This document shows, piece by piece, positions 33,914 through 43,407 of a DNA stretch of 64,000 bases. The translations under genes were made by a program, and so were the position numbers. Each line of letters starts with the position of its first letter. Position 1 is the stretch's first letter. Origin of the DNA: Actinopolymorpha pittospori (GTDB taxonomy: Bacteria > Actinomycetota > Actinomycetes > Propionibacteriales > Actinopolymorphaceae); the NCBI RefSeq assembly GCF_014873875.1, contig NZ_JADBEM010000001.1, positions 6,510,001 to 6,574,000 of the forward strand, written 5' to 3'. The notes beneath the pieces were generated by a model. It was given only the letters and a program-made list of their open reading frames with translations, made no database searches and had not been told where the DNA came from.

Positions 33914-35365
33914 GTGACGGATCGTATTGTTGCGATGCAGATCGGAGCCGTTTCGTTCGTCGACGAAGGCGTCGGCGAGACACTGGACATTCTCGCGGAG
34001 CGGGGTGGCGTCAACGCGCTGTTCCTCGCGACACCCACCTGGACCCGGGGCACCGGAGGGCGGCAGATCCCCGGCCACCCGCTGCCCGACCACGGTGCGC
34101 AGGACTACGACCTCGGATGGCGCGGCGGCAACTACGCCACGGTGCACCCGGAGTACTACGGCAACACCGTGCTGGGTTCGGTCGGCCGGGCGCCGGAGCA
34201 CCCGGACTTCGACATGCTCGCGGAGGTTCTCCCCGAGGCCCGCAAGCGCGGCATGAAGTCCTACGCCTGGATGGAGGAGAGCGGGCCGGCGCGTGAGCTT
34301 CGCACCTACCCGAACTTCCCGAAGCTGCTCGAGGTCGACGCCTGGTCGCGGCCGGGTCTGCGACCCTGCTTCAACAACCCCGACTACCGCAACTGGCACC
34401 TCGGCTTCGTCGAGGACTACACCAAGAGCTACGAGCTGGACGGCATCGCCTGGTGCTCGGAGCGTCCCGGACCGCTGAACCTGCTGATGCAGGGCCCGGT
34501 GCTGCCCGGCGACATCGGCTGCTTCTGCCCGCACTGCAAGGCGATCGGCCGGGACCGCGGCATCGACGTCCGCCGTGCGCAGGAGGGCTACCGTGCCCTG
34601 CTCGACTGGAACCAGCGGATCGGCGCGGGTGAGCGTCCGAGTGACGGCGCGTTCGTCACCTTCTGGCGGATCCTGCTGCAGTACCCGGAGATCCTGTCCT
34701 GGCAGACGCTGTGGACCGAGGCGCAGCGCCAGATGTACCGCGACATCTACGGGGTGGCGAAGGCCGTCTCCGCGGAGATCCAGGTCGGCTGGCACGTCTA
34801 CCACAACATCTCCTTCAGCCCCTTCTACCGGGCTGACCAGGACTACGAGGAGATGGCGAAGTTCTCCGACTTCATCAAGGTCGTCATCTACAACAACTGC
34901 GCGGGTCCCCGCTTCTACACCTGGGTCCAGAACATCTGCCAGGCGCTGTTCGCCGACGCGGACCCCGAGGACGTCTACCCGCTGATGCTCAAGCTGCTGA
35001 AGCTGGACGAGGGCGCCTACGACAAGCTGCCGCAGTCGGGCTTCTCCGCCGACTACGTGCGCCGCGAGACCGAGCGGGCGGTCGCCGGTGTCGCCGGGAA
35101 GAGCAAGATCCTCCCCGGTATCGACATCGACATCCCGGTCGGTGTGCTCAAGGAGCGGCTCGAGCCGAAGCGTGACGTCGGCAAGATCAACTGGGACGCC
35201 AACGAGGGTGAGCTCACCCAGTGCACGCCCGAGGGTGTGCGCGACGCGACGCTGGCGGCGTTCGAGGGTGGCGCCGAGGGCGTCGTCCTGAGCCGGAAGT
35301 ACTCCGAGATGAAGCTCGACAACCTCTCCGGCGTCGGTGAGGCACTGAAGAGGCTCGCGAAGTGA
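33914..35365 (+). CDS. glycosidase-like TIM-barrel protein with CxCxxC motif
   Basis: A 483-residue protein with no signal peptide, so cytoplasmic. The GTG at 33914 has GGGAG six bases upstream. The order of beta-strand motifs (GGVNALFLATPTW, KRGMKSYAWMEESGP, YELDGIAWCSERPGP) matches the GH42/alpha-amylase-like superfamily of hypothetical glycosidases. The barrel strand ending in DGIAWCSE is followed by CFCPHCKAIGRDRG, a CxCxxC group seen in several unassigned glycosidase families after the strand-4 acidic residue. A plausible acid is E in AWCSERPG; the second acid cannot be placed. Its stop overlaps the next gene by four bases (GTGA). Likely degrades the imported sugar; substrate and mechanism unknown. 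Confidence 0.75.
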   Translation: MTDRIVAMQIGAVSFVDEGVGETLDILAERGGVNALFLATPTWTRGTGGRQIPGHPLPDHGAQDYDLGWRGGNYATVHPEYYGNTVLGSVGRAPEHPDFDMLAEVLPEARKRGMKSYAWMEESGPARELRTYPNFPKLLEVDAWSRPGLRPCFNNPDYRNWHLGFVEDYTKSYELDGIAWCSERPGPLNLLMQGPVLPGDIGCFCPHCKAIGRDRGIDVRRAQEGYRALLDWNQRIGAGERPSDGAFVTFWRILLQYPEILSWQTLWTEAQRQMYRDIYGVAKAVSAEIQVGWHVYHNISFSPFYRADQDYEEMAKFSDFIKVVIYNNCAGPRFYTWVQNICQALFADADPEDVYPLMLKLLKLDEGAYDKLPQSGFSADYVRRETERAVAGVAGKSKILPGIDIDIPVGVLKERLEPKRDVGKINWDANEGELTQCTPEGVRDATLAAFEGGAEGVVLSRKYSEMKLDNLSGVGEALKRLAK

Positions 35366-37512
35366 CAGCGGCCGCCGAAGTGCCCTGGTACCGCCGAGCC
35401 TTCCGGTGGGGGCAGACCAACCTCACCGAGAAGGACCCGGCGCGCTACGACGCGGCCTGGTGGCGTTCGTACTGGCAGCGGACCCGCGTCCAGGGCGTGA
35501 TCGTCAACGCCGGCGGGATCGTCGCCTACTACCCGAGCCGCTATCCGCTGCAGCACCGGGCGGAGTTCCTCGGCGACTGCGACCTCTACGGCGAGATCGT
35601 CACAGCGGCGCGCGAGGAGGGCCTGGCCGTGCTGGCCCGGATGGACTCCAACCGCGCCGACGAGGACTTCTACCAGGCCCATCCGGACTGGTTCGCGATC
35701 GACGCCGCGGGGCAGCCCTACCGCGCCGGTCCGCTCTACGTCGCCTGTGTCAACGGCCCGTACTACCGCGAGTACCTCCCCTCGGTGCTCGAGGAGATCA
35801 TCGAGCGGAGCGCGCCGGACGGCATCACCGACAACAGTTGGAGTGGTCTCGACCGCGACCACATCTGCTACTGCGGGAGCTGCCAGGCGGGCTTCCGGGC
35901 CGACACCGGTCTGGCTCTGCCCGTGAAGCCCGACTGGGACGACAACGCCTACCGGCGCTGGATCGTCTGGAGCTACCAGCAGCGGATCGCGGTCTGGGAG
36001 CTCAACAACGAGGTGACCACTCGTGCGGGCGGACCGGACTGCCGCTGGATCGGGATGAACGGCGGCGAGATCGCCTCGCAGGCCTACCGGTTCCGCGACT
36101 ACCGGGCGATCTGTGAGCGGACGCCGATCCTCATGCTGGACTCGCAGTACCGGCACGAGGGCCGTGGCTTCCAGGCCAATGGTGACAGCGGCAAGCTGCT
36201 GCACGGGCTGCTCGGCTGGGACACCCTCATCCCGGAGAGCACGGCCATGTACGACGCCGGCACCCCGACCTTCCGGATCGGCAGCAAGCCCGCGCCGGAG
36301 GCACGGATGTGGGCGGTGGAGGGCTTCGCCGGCGGCATCCAGCCCTGGTGGCATCACATCGGGTCCTACCACGAGGACCGGCGTCAGTACTCCACGCCCG
36401 AACCGTTGTTCCGGTGGCACGAGGCCCAGGAGGATCACCTGCTGGGCCGGCGGCCCATCGCCACGGTCGGTGTCCTGTGGAGCCAGCGAAGCGTCGACTT
36501 CCACGGGAAGGAGGATCCGGAGAACCGGAGCATCGCGCCCTACAAGGGTTTCGCCGATGCACTCATCCGGGCGCGGATCCCCTATCTGCCGGTGCACGTC
36601 GACGACCTCGAGGAGCAGGGTGCGCAGTTCTCCGTGCTCGTCGTCCCTGACGTGGGTGCCCTGAGCGACGAGCAGGTCGCGCGGGTTCGCGCCTTCGCCG
36701 AGTCCGGCAAGGGGCTCGTGGTGAGTGGGGAGTCGGGCAAGTACGACGAGTGGGGCGACCCGCGCGCCGACTTCGCCTTCGCCGACCTGCTCGGCGTGCA
36801 CGCGACGGGCAAGACCGAGGGCTCCCTCAACCCGGCGGTGGCCAGTTGGGAGGCCTACTCCGGGCACACCTACCTGCGGGCGGCCGCCGAGGTGGCGAGC
36901 CGGGAGCCCGCCGAGGTCCTGCGGGGCTTCGAGGACACCGAACTGCTGCCGTTCGGTGGCCGTATCGAGGTGGTCCGGACCGACGAGGACGTCCAGGTGC
37001 CGTTGACGTTGGTGCCGGCGTTCCCGATCTACCCGCCGGAGAAGTCGTGGATGGCCGTCGAGGCCAGCGATGTTCCGGCGGTCACGACGAGGACGCTGCC
37101 CGCGGGAAACCGGGTCGCGTACCTCGCCGCGGACCTCGACCGGCGTTACGCGCGTCACCACCACCCTGACCACGGGCGGCTGCTGGCCAACCTCGTGCGC
37201 TGGGCGTCGGCCGACGACGTGCCGCTCACGGTCGAGGGAGCCGGAGTGCTCGACTGTCACCTCTACCGCAAGGGCGACTCGCTCGTCCTGCACCTGGTCA
37301 ACCTCGACCAGGGTGGCGCGTGGCAGGGGCGGCTGGAGGAGTTCACCCCGGTCGGGCCGTTCGTGGTGAAGGTACGGCTCCCTGAGGGCCTGCGGCCCGA
37401 GGTGGCACGACTGCTCGTGGCCGGCGAGGAGGTCGGCTTCTCGGCGAGCGACGGTTGGGCGTCACTGCGGATCGCGCGGGTCGTCGATCACGAGGTGGTC
37501 CTGCTCGCCTGA
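35362..37512 (+). CDS. large glycosidase-like protein (GHL6-like barrel plus GH42-type trimerisation domain)
   Basis: A 716-residue protein with no signal peptide. Residues ~1-330 form a barrel with QGVIVNAGGIVAYYPSRYPL, GLAVLARMDSNRADEDFY, PDGITDNSWSGLDRDH and then ICYCGSCQAGFRADTG, the same CxCxxC pattern as its neighbour. This is the layout of the 'hypothetical glycosyl hydrolase 6' group. Residues ~380-640 resemble the beta-galactosidase trimerisation domain (VLVVPDVGALSDEQVARVRAF, GLVVSGESGKYDEWGD), and a short beta domain follows. It overlaps the preceding gene (GTGA). An intracellular oligosaccharide-cleaving role is inferred from the transporter; the bond cleaved is not known. Confidence 0.78.
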   Translation: MTAAAEVPWYRRAFRWGQTNLTEKDPARYDAAWWRSYWQRTRVQGVIVNAGGIVAYYPSRYPLQHRAEFLGDCDLYGEIVTAAREEGLAVLARMDSNRADEDFYQAHPDWFAIDAAGQPYRAGPLYVACVNGPYYREYLPSVLEEIIERSAPDGITDNSWSGLDRDHICYCGSCQAGFRADTGLALPVKPDWDDNAYRRWIVWSYQQRIAVWELNNEVTTRAGGPDCRWIGMNGGEIASQAYRFRDYRAICERTPILMLDSQYRHEGRGFQANGDSGKLLHGLLGWDTLIPESTAMYDAGTPTFRIGSKPAPEARMWAVEGFAGGIQPWWHHIGSYHEDRRQYSTPEPLFRWHEAQEDHLLGRRPIATVGVLWSQRSVDFHGKEDPENRSIAPYKGFADALIRARIPYLPVHVDDLEEQGAQFSVLVVPDVGALSDEQVARVRAFAESGKGLVVSGESGKYDEWGDPRADFAFADLLGVHATGKTEGSLNPAVASWEAYSGHTYLRAAAEVASREPAEVLRGFEDTELLPFGGRIEVVRTDEDVQVPLTLVPAFPIYPPEKSWMAVEASDVPAVTTRTLPAGNRVAYLAADLDRRYARHHHPDHGRLLANLVRWASADDVPLTVEGAGVLDCHLYRKGDSLVLHLVNLDQGGAWQGRLEEFTPVGPFVVKVRLPEGLRPEVARLLVAGEEVGFSASDGWASLRIARVVDHEVVLLA

Positions 37513-37543
37513 GCACAGCAGGTGGCCAGGACCCCGCCACGTC

Positions 37544-37584
37544 GAAGGTCGCCATGCCCTACCCCGCTGGGCATGGCGACCTTC
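37544..37584. terminator. bidirectional terminator between convergent operons
   Basis: A perfect 16-bp stem (GAAGGTCGCCATGCCC and its complement) with a 9-base loop, followed on the plus strand by TTCTTTCG and on the minus strand by a purine-to-T-poor flank. It lies 31 bases after the glycosidase stop and 48 before the secreted-protein stop. Confidence 0.85.
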
Positions 37585-37632
37585 TTCTTTCGCGGCCTGA
37601 CCGGCTGCCTCGCTGTCCGCCGCCGGGTGGAC

Positions 37633-40410
37633 TCAGCTCCGTCGTACCCGGAGGTGGTGAGCCGCCCGGTCGGGAAGGTCGATCGTGAACGTCACCCCGG
37701 CGTGGTCCCGCCGGACCGGCACCGGCGTGCCGTCCAGCTCGACCACGGGTCGCGCCCCGAAACCCGTCACGTCGAAGGTGAGTTCCCCGGGCGCGTACGC
37801 AGTGGCGGTGAGATCGAGAGCGCGGCCGGTCGAGTACGACGTGACGTCGACGTTCGCGTCGGTGCCCGAGGTGAGGGTCACCGGGAACGCCCCGAGGTCG
37901 GTGGGCCCGCTGCCCGCATGCGCCTGGTACAGCACGGGGAAGCGCAGCGCGTCGCCCTTCATGGCCAGCTGGTACGCGCGGACGTACTCGTCGCGGCCCA
38001 GCGCGGCCTTCGCCGCGGCGAGCTGCCCGGACGCCGGACGGTCACCGGGTCGCAGGTCACCGGTCACGTTGGCGATCGCGTCGGCCGCGTCCCGACGCCA
38101 CTGGAGGACCAGGCTGCGGTCGCGTTCGGCCGGCATGTCGAGACCCGTCCGGATCGCCAGTTCGCCGCCCACGGTAGGGAAGTCGTACGCCGGGGCGACC
38201 ACAGCGGCCTGGCCCGCCTGGCCCACGTGCTCGACCGTCACGTGGTAGGTCCGGCCCTTGTCCAACGTCATCACCGGTACGGCGAAGGACGCCCAGCCGT
38301 CGGCCGGCAGCTCAGCGCCGGACAGGTGTCGCATCGTCACGACCCGACCGTCCTCGTCGGACACCGTGAGCCGGAGAGCGGCCGCCGCGCCGGTCCGCCG
38401 TACCCGGACGTCGACGGTGTTCAGGAGTCGGAGGTCGCCCGCGGTGAAGGTCGTCTCCACCCGCGAACGGCCGGTGAGCTCGCCGTCGGGTGGCTGGTCG
38501 CGGCGTACGTCGTAGGGGCGCAGGTCGTCCACGAACGGGTTGACCCAGTTCGCGGCGGCGTCGGGGGAGTCCGCACCCTGCCAGTTGTAGATGGAGGTGT
38601 AGCGCGAGCCGTTGACGTAGGTCTGGCGCAGCAACAGGGTCTTGTCGGGCGCGTAGCCGGAGACGGAGTTCTCCAGGTTGGGGTTGGCGATGCGGCCGAA
38701 CTCCCGACTCCGCTGGAGGTGCTCGAAGCCGCCCGGTGTGTAGTCGTCGAGCTCGATGTACTCCGAGCCCGGTCGGGCGTGGCGCAGGATCCCCTGGGCG
38801 ATGCTCGCGTGCGTCGCGTCCCAGTACGGCTCCTGTTGGCGCGAGTACACCTCGGAGTGCACGTTGTGGCGCAGTTGGTCCGTGGGGTAGTCCGGCCCGC
38901 CCGTGGTCAGCATGATGCGTTCGCGGGGGAGGCCGGCGTAGAAGATGTCGGCGAACAGCTGCTGCGGATAGGACTGGTTCCGGTAGAGCCAGTGCTTCTC
39001 CTGCTCCGAGAGCCCGTCGGCCGGGTCGAGGTCGACCCCCTCGGCCTTCGCGGCCGCGACGGTGCTCGGGTTGTAGTCGGCGTAGAGGTCCCGGCGTTCG
39101 ACGCCACCGTTGTAGTCGGTGTACGCCTGGTCTGCGACACCCTTGCCGTCCCGCTTCGACCAGTAGGTGCTCTCCAAGGTGGTGGAGAACGGCAGCAGCC
39201 GGTCACCCTCTCCGGTGCGCTGGAGGTCCCAGGCGAGCGGGCCGAGCAGGGCGAGGGAGTCGTCGGCCTTGCGTTCGTAGAAGGCGTTGAGGTCCGGGTC
39301 GCGCCAGGTGAGCCACGGGGTGTTGCCCCAGATGTTGGGGACGGACAGGCCGTAGCGCGGTTCGTAGCGGTCGCCGAGCAGCTGGTCCAGCCGTTCGCCG
39401 TCCCACACGTCCTGCTCCGGCCCGGTCTGGTCCTGCGGACTCCAGAGCACCTGCTGGTACTTCAGGTCCCCGAAGGTCCCGCCCTTGCCGTCAGGAACGT
39501 TGCCGGGCGTGCCCTCCCAGTCGCTGGTCGACTCGATGCCGAAGGGCAGGCCGTACTCGCGGGAGAGCCGGAGCCACATCGCGTAGTTGGCGGCGAGCTG
39601 GTCGGGGCTCCGGTTGGCGAAGTAGTCGAGCACGGCCATGCCGCGACCCACCTCGGGGCTCTCGTGGATCGCCGACGTCACGTAGTCCAGCCGGTCCCGG
39701 AAGTACGCCTCGCCTCGATGGTCCTGGCCGAGCACGAACACCATCCGGTCAGGCGTCCGCATGCCCTGCGCCGCCACCATCCCCGGCAGGTCGGCGTAGG
39801 ACCAGATCTGCCCGACGTAGGCGGACTCGGCGCTGGTGCCTTCGACGGTGACGACCACCCGGCCGTCCCCGATGACGGCGGGGTCGGCGCTCTGGAGGAA
39901 GAAGGAGGTGTACGGACCGCCGCCGGCGTCCTTGCGGGCCGGATCGCGGACGTGGGCGAGGGTCCCGTCGAGCAGGACCCGGAAGCCGTACGCCACGCCC
40001 CACTCGTCGTTCGGGCGAACCTCCCGGAACTGCAGCGTCAGCGGCTGGTCGCGGGCGACGTCGAGGCGGACGGTGAAGGTGCCGCCGGCGCGTACCGAGC
40101 GGGCGGTGTAGGGCTCGGTGAGCTGGCCGGCTTCGACACTGCCACGGGCCGCGCCGCTGGCTCCGGTGGCCCGAACGTCGTGTGCGCGCTCGGCGGCGGC
40201 GTCACCGAGTCGTACGGTGTCGACGACGCGTCCGGGAGACGGCGTGTCGCCGGCCGTCGCGCCGGCCGTCGCGGTGGGCTGTTCCGTGGCCCCCGCGGTG
40301 CTGGTGGTCGCCACCGCGGTCGGGGCGATGCCGGCATTCGTGACGCCCAGTCCGGCGAGCACGGTGGCGAGCAGGAGCGCGAGTCGAGTCGCGGTATGTC
40401 GTCCCCTCAT
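37633..40410 (-). CDS. large secreted protein, possibly a glycoside-active enzyme
   Basis: A 925-residue exported protein: signal peptide RGRHTATRLALLLATVLAG (residues 2-20, cleavage near 30-36), then a Thr/Ala-rich linker, a jelly-roll-like region (~85-200), a central TIM-barrel-like region (~215-600) and C-terminal beta domains (~650-925). The central part has FVLGQDHRGEAYF, GLPFGIESTSDWEG, LSVPNIWGNTPWLTWRDPDL and GSEYIELDDYTPGGFEHL, with many exposed acidic and aromatic residues as in polysaccharide-acting enzymes. I cannot assign a family. It converges on the glycosidase operon, so it may act outside the cell on the same polymer. Confidence 0.7.
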   Translation of the reverse strand: MRGRHTATRLALLLATVLAGLGVTNAGIAPTAVATTSTAGATEQPTATAGATAGDTPSPGRVVDTVRLGDAAAERAHDVRATGASGAARGSVEAGQLTEPYTARSVRAGGTFTVRLDVARDQPLTLQFREVRPNDEWGVAYGFRVLLDGTLAHVRDPARKDAGGGPYTSFFLQSADPAVIGDGRVVVTVEGTSAESAYVGQIWSYADLPGMVAAQGMRTPDRMVFVLGQDHRGEAYFRDRLDYVTSAIHESPEVGRGMAVLDYFANRSPDQLAANYAMWLRLSREYGLPFGIESTSDWEGTPGNVPDGKGGTFGDLKYQQVLWSPQDQTGPEQDVWDGERLDQLLGDRYEPRYGLSVPNIWGNTPWLTWRDPDLNAFYERKADDSLALLGPLAWDLQRTGEGDRLLPFSTTLESTYWSKRDGKGVADQAYTDYNGGVERRDLYADYNPSTVAAAKAEGVDLDPADGLSEQEKHWLYRNQSYPQQLFADIFYAGLPRERIMLTTGGPDYPTDQLRHNVHSEVYSRQQEPYWDATHASIAQGILRHARPGSEYIELDDYTPGGFEHLQRSREFGRIANPNLENSVSGYAPDKTLLLRQTYVNGSRYTSIYNWQGADSPDAAANWVNPFVDDLRPYDVRRDQPPDGELTGRSRVETTFTAGDLRLLNTVDVRVRRTGAAAALRLTVSDEDGRVVTMRHLSGAELPADGWASFAVPVMTLDKGRTYHVTVEHVGQAGQAAVVAPAYDFPTVGGELAIRTGLDMPAERDRSLVLQWRRDAADAIANVTGDLRPGDRPASGQLAAAKAALGRDEYVRAYQLAMKGDALRFPVLYQAHAGSGPTDLGAFPVTLTSGTDANVDVTSYSTGRALDLTATAYAPGELTFDVTGFGARPVVELDGTPVPVRRDHAGVTFTIDLPDRAAHHLRVRRS

Positions 40411-40542
40411 GACGGGGCCCTCACAATCGTCGCGGGAGCTGCGGACACCACCGGGATCGTGGGCCGGGCCGCCGAGACGGTCAACGTGAGTGGCGGAGAG
40501 TGGTCGCTCGCGGACCGTGACCGGTCAGCCGGGGACCGAAAA

Positions 40543-40586
40543 GCCGTGACGGTGGACGGTCACTGGGAACCGTCCGCCGTCACGGC
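40543..40586 (-). terminator. Rho-independent terminator of the fatty acid synthesis operon
   Basis: A long stem (18 bases each side, GCCGTGACGG then GGACGGT, with one wobble pair) and an 8-base loop. On the minus strand the stem is followed by TTTTCGG. It lies 35 bases beyond the accD stop. Confidence 0.85.
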
Positions 40587-40621
40587 CGCGACCATGATCA
40601 CTGGGCGCTCGAGTGAACGGC

Positions 40622-42076
40622 TCAGAGCGGGATGTTGCCGTGCTCGCCGCGCTTGCCCGGAGCCTCCGCGATCGCCGCGGCCAGCCGGCCGCGGGTCAGC
40701 GCCGGGGAGACCACCTCGTCGATCACTCCGATCGACACGGCCTTGTCCAGGCCACCGACGAGCGTTTCGTGCTCGGCGGCGAGCTCGGCCTCGACCTTGG
40801 GCCTGATCTCCGGCTCGACCTCGGCCAGCTTGCGCCGGTGCAGGATGCGGATCGCCGCGACCGAGCCCATCACCGCGATCTCCGCCGTCGGCCAGGCGAA
40901 CACCTTCGTGGCGCCGAGCGAGCGGGAGTTCATCGCGATGTAGGCGCCGCCGTAGGCCTTCCGGGTGACGAGCGTGACGCGGGGGACGATCGCCTCGGCG
41001 AACGCGTGCAGCAGCTTCGCGCCGCGGCGTACGACACCGTCCCACTCCTGGCCGACGCCGGGCAGATAGCCGGGGACGTCCACCAGAACGACGAGGGGTA
41101 CACCGAACGCGTCGCACATCCGCACGAAACGCGCCGCCTTCTCGGCGGAGGTGGAGTCGAGACAACCGCCGAGCCGCAGCGGGTTGTTGGCGATCACGCC
41201 GACCGTGCGTCCACCGAACCTGCCGAGGGTGGTCACGATGTTGGGCGCCCAGCGTGGGTGGAGTTCGAGGGCGGTGCCTTCGTCCAGCAGGTTCTCGATC
41301 AGCGGGTGGACGTCGTAGGCCCGGCGTGCCGACTCCGGCAACAGGTCGGACAGGTCGGTGTCGACCACCGACGAGACGTCGACCTCACCCTGGGTGCCGA
41401 GCAGGTCGGCGAGCCGACGAGCTTCGCCCAGAGCGTCCTGCTCGCTGTCGGCGACGACGTGGACCACGCCCGAACGCCGGCCGTGGGGCTCGGGGCCGCC
41501 GAGCCGCAGCATGTCGACGTGCTCACCGGTGACGGAGCGGACGACGTCCGGCCCGGTCACGAAGATCCGGCCCTCCGGGCCGAGGATCACCACGTCGGTC
41601 AGCGCCGGTCCGTACGCCGCTCCACCGGCGGCGGGCCCGAGCACGACCGAGATCTGCGGGATCCGTCCGGAGGCACGGGTCATCGCGTGGAAGATGAGGC
41701 CGACCGCGTGCAGGGAGAGCACACCCTCGGCGAGACGGGCGCCACCGTTGTGCCACAGCCCGATGATCGGCACGCCGTCCGCGAGTGCTCGGTCATAGGC
41801 CTGTACGACGACGTCGCACCCCTCGTGGCCCATCGCTCCGCCCTGGATGGTCGGGTCGGAGCAGAACGCGACGACCGGACGGCCGGCGACGGTACCCGTC
41901 ACGGCGAGCATCCCGCTGCGGTCCTCTGGTGTGAGGAGTTCCAGGCTGTCCGGGTCGAGCAGAGCGGCGAGCCGGTTGCGCGGGTAGCGCGGGTCCTGCT
42001 CACGGGGCGGCTTAGCCGGCGTGGCAGCGGGATTGCCCGCTGCCTTCGCGCCGGTCGGGTTCTCGGTGACGGTCAC
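40622..42076 (-). CDS. acyl-CoA carboxylase carboxyltransferase (beta) subunit
   Basis: A 484-residue carboxyltransferase of the AccD/PccB type, with N- and C-terminal crotonase-like domains. The oxyanion-hole glycine pairs appear in VVLGPAAGGAAYGPALTDVV and LVTRKAYGGAYIAMNSRSLG; the biotin-binding region is in DVPGYLPGVGQEWDGVVRRG. It moves carboxyl groups from carboxybiotin to acetyl-CoA or another acyl-CoA to supply malonyl-CoA. Its place directly after fabF matches accD6 at the end of the mycobacterial fabD-acpM-kasA-kasB-accD6 operon. GTG start with AAAGGGAC upstream. The biotin-carrying alpha subunit is not in the window. Confidence 0.9.
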   Translation of the reverse strand: MTVTENPTGAKAAGNPAATPAKPPREQDPRYPRNRLAALLDPDSLELLTPEDRSGMLAVTGTVAGRPVVAFCSDPTIQGGAMGHEGCDVVVQAYDRALADGVPIIGLWHNGGARLAEGVLSLHAVGLIFHAMTRASGRIPQISVVLGPAAGGAAYGPALTDVVILGPEGRIFVTGPDVVRSVTGEHVDMLRLGGPEPHGRRSGVVHVVADSEQDALGEARRLADLLGTQGEVDVSSVVDTDLSDLLPESARRAYDVHPLIENLLDEGTALELHPRWAPNIVTTLGRFGGRTVGVIANNPLRLGGCLDSTSAEKAARFVRMCDAFGVPLVVLVDVPGYLPGVGQEWDGVVRRGAKLLHAFAEAIVPRVTLVTRKAYGGAYIAMNSRSLGATKVFAWPTAEIAVMGSVAAIRILHRRKLAEVEPEIRPKVEAELAAEHETLVGGLDKAVSIGVIDEVVSPALTRGRLAAAIAEAPGKRGEHGNIPL

Positions 42077-42123
42077 GTCCCTTTCACTCCGGTGCGGGTC
42101 AAGGTTTGCGCGGGTCGCCCCGC

Positions 42124-43359
42124 TCAGACCGTACGAATGGCGATGACGAGGTTGTGGCCGCCGAAGCCGAAGGAGTTGTTCAGGGCGGTCAACGGTCCGT
42201 CCGGAAGCTTGCGCGGCTCGCGGGCGATGTCGAGCGTCACCTCGTCGTCGACGTCGTCGAGGTTGGCCGTCGGCGGGACGACACGGTTGTACAACGCCAG
42301 CACGGTGGCGATCGCCTCGGCGACCCCAGCCGCACCGAGCATGTGTCCGAGCGAACCCTTGGGCGCGGTCACGACCACATTGTCCGCCGCGTCACCCAGA
42401 ACGGCGCGGATTCCGGCCGCCTCGGCCACGTCACCGGCCGGGGTGGAGGTCGCGTGCGCGTTGATGTGGGTGAGCTCCTCCGGCGCGATGCCGGAGTCCT
42501 CCAGGGCCTCGACCATGGCGGCCGCGTTGCCCTTGGCCTCCGGGTCGGGCTGCACGATGTGGTGGCCGTCCGCCGACGCGCCCGCACCGGCGATCTCGGC
42601 GTAGATCCGGGCGCCACGACGCGCGGCGTGCTCCACCGACTCGAGCACCATGCACGCGCCGCCCTCGCCGAGCAGGAAGCCGTCGCGTGCCTTGTCGAAG
42701 GGACGGGACGCGTGCTCGGGGTCGTCGTTGCGGCGCGTGAGCGCCTTCATCGTCCCGAACGCCGCCATCGGCAGCGGGTGGATGATCGCCTCGGCGCCAC
42801 CGACCAGGACGACGTCGGCCTTGCCCGAGCGGATGAGTTCCAGGCCGTGGCGGATCGCCTCGTTGCCGGACGCGCACGCCGCGACGGGAGTCTGGACGCT
42901 CGCCTTCGCGCCGATCTCGAGCCCCACCCAGGCAGCGCCGCCGTTCGGCATGATCATCGGGATCATGAAGGGCGAGACGTGGCGCGGGCCCTTGGTCTGG
43001 AGCACGTCGTAGCTGTCCAGCAGGGTGATCAGGCCACCGATGCCGGAGGCAAGTGAGACGGCGAGCCGCTCGGGAGGCACCTCACCCTCGGAGAGTCCGG
43101 AGTCCTTCCAGGCCTCGCGGGCGGAGATGAGCGCGAACTGCTCGTAGCGGTCGAGCTTGCGGGCGTCCACGCGGCGGATGACCTCAGACGGGTCGACGGC
43201 TGCGGGCGCGGCGATCCGACAGGGGAGTTCGGCGTACCGGGGGTCGGTCAGAGCCTTCGCGGCGGAACGACCGGCCAGCAGTCCGTCCCACGTCGAGGCG
43301 ACGTCGCCCCCGAGCGGGGTCGTGGCACCTAGTCCTGTGACGACAACCTTGGTGCTCAT
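42124..43359 (-). CDS. fabF: beta-ketoacyl-ACP synthase II
   Basis: A 411-residue thiolase-fold condensing enzyme. The catalytic triad is complete: C162 (TPVAACASGN), a His in NAHATSTPAGD (~298) and a His in KGSLGHMLGAAG (~333). It elongates acyl-ACP with malonyl-ACP. The ATG at 43359 has AAGGAGA upstream. A 96-base gap with a stem-loop separates it from acpP. Length and motifs are normal. Confidence 0.95.
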   Translation of the reverse strand: MSTKVVVTGLGATTPLGGDVASTWDGLLAGRSAAKALTDPRYAELPCRIAAPAAVDPSEVIRRVDARKLDRYEQFALISAREAWKDSGLSEGEVPPERLAVSLASGIGGLITLLDSYDVLQTKGPRHVSPFMIPMIMPNGGAAWVGLEIGAKASVQTPVAACASGNEAIRHGLELIRSGKADVVLVGGAEAIIHPLPMAAFGTMKALTRRNDDPEHASRPFDKARDGFLLGEGGACMVLESVEHAARRGARIYAEIAGAGASADGHHIVQPDPEAKGNAAAMVEALEDSGIAPEELTHINAHATSTPAGDVAEAAGIRAVLGDAADNVVVTAPKGSLGHMLGAAGVAEAIATVLALYNRVVPPTANLDDVDDEVTLDIAREPRKLPDGPLTALNNSFGFGGHNLVIAIRTV

Positions 43360-43407
43360 CGGATTCTCCTTTGTTTCTGCGTCGCGCGCGCGGAAGCCGC
43401 GGGAGCC

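Noticed and set aside
37522..40806. A 1,094-codon plus-strand frame opposite the secreted-protein gene
   Set aside because: No signal peptide, domain or ribosome site; the minus strand has a signal peptide and ordinary composition.
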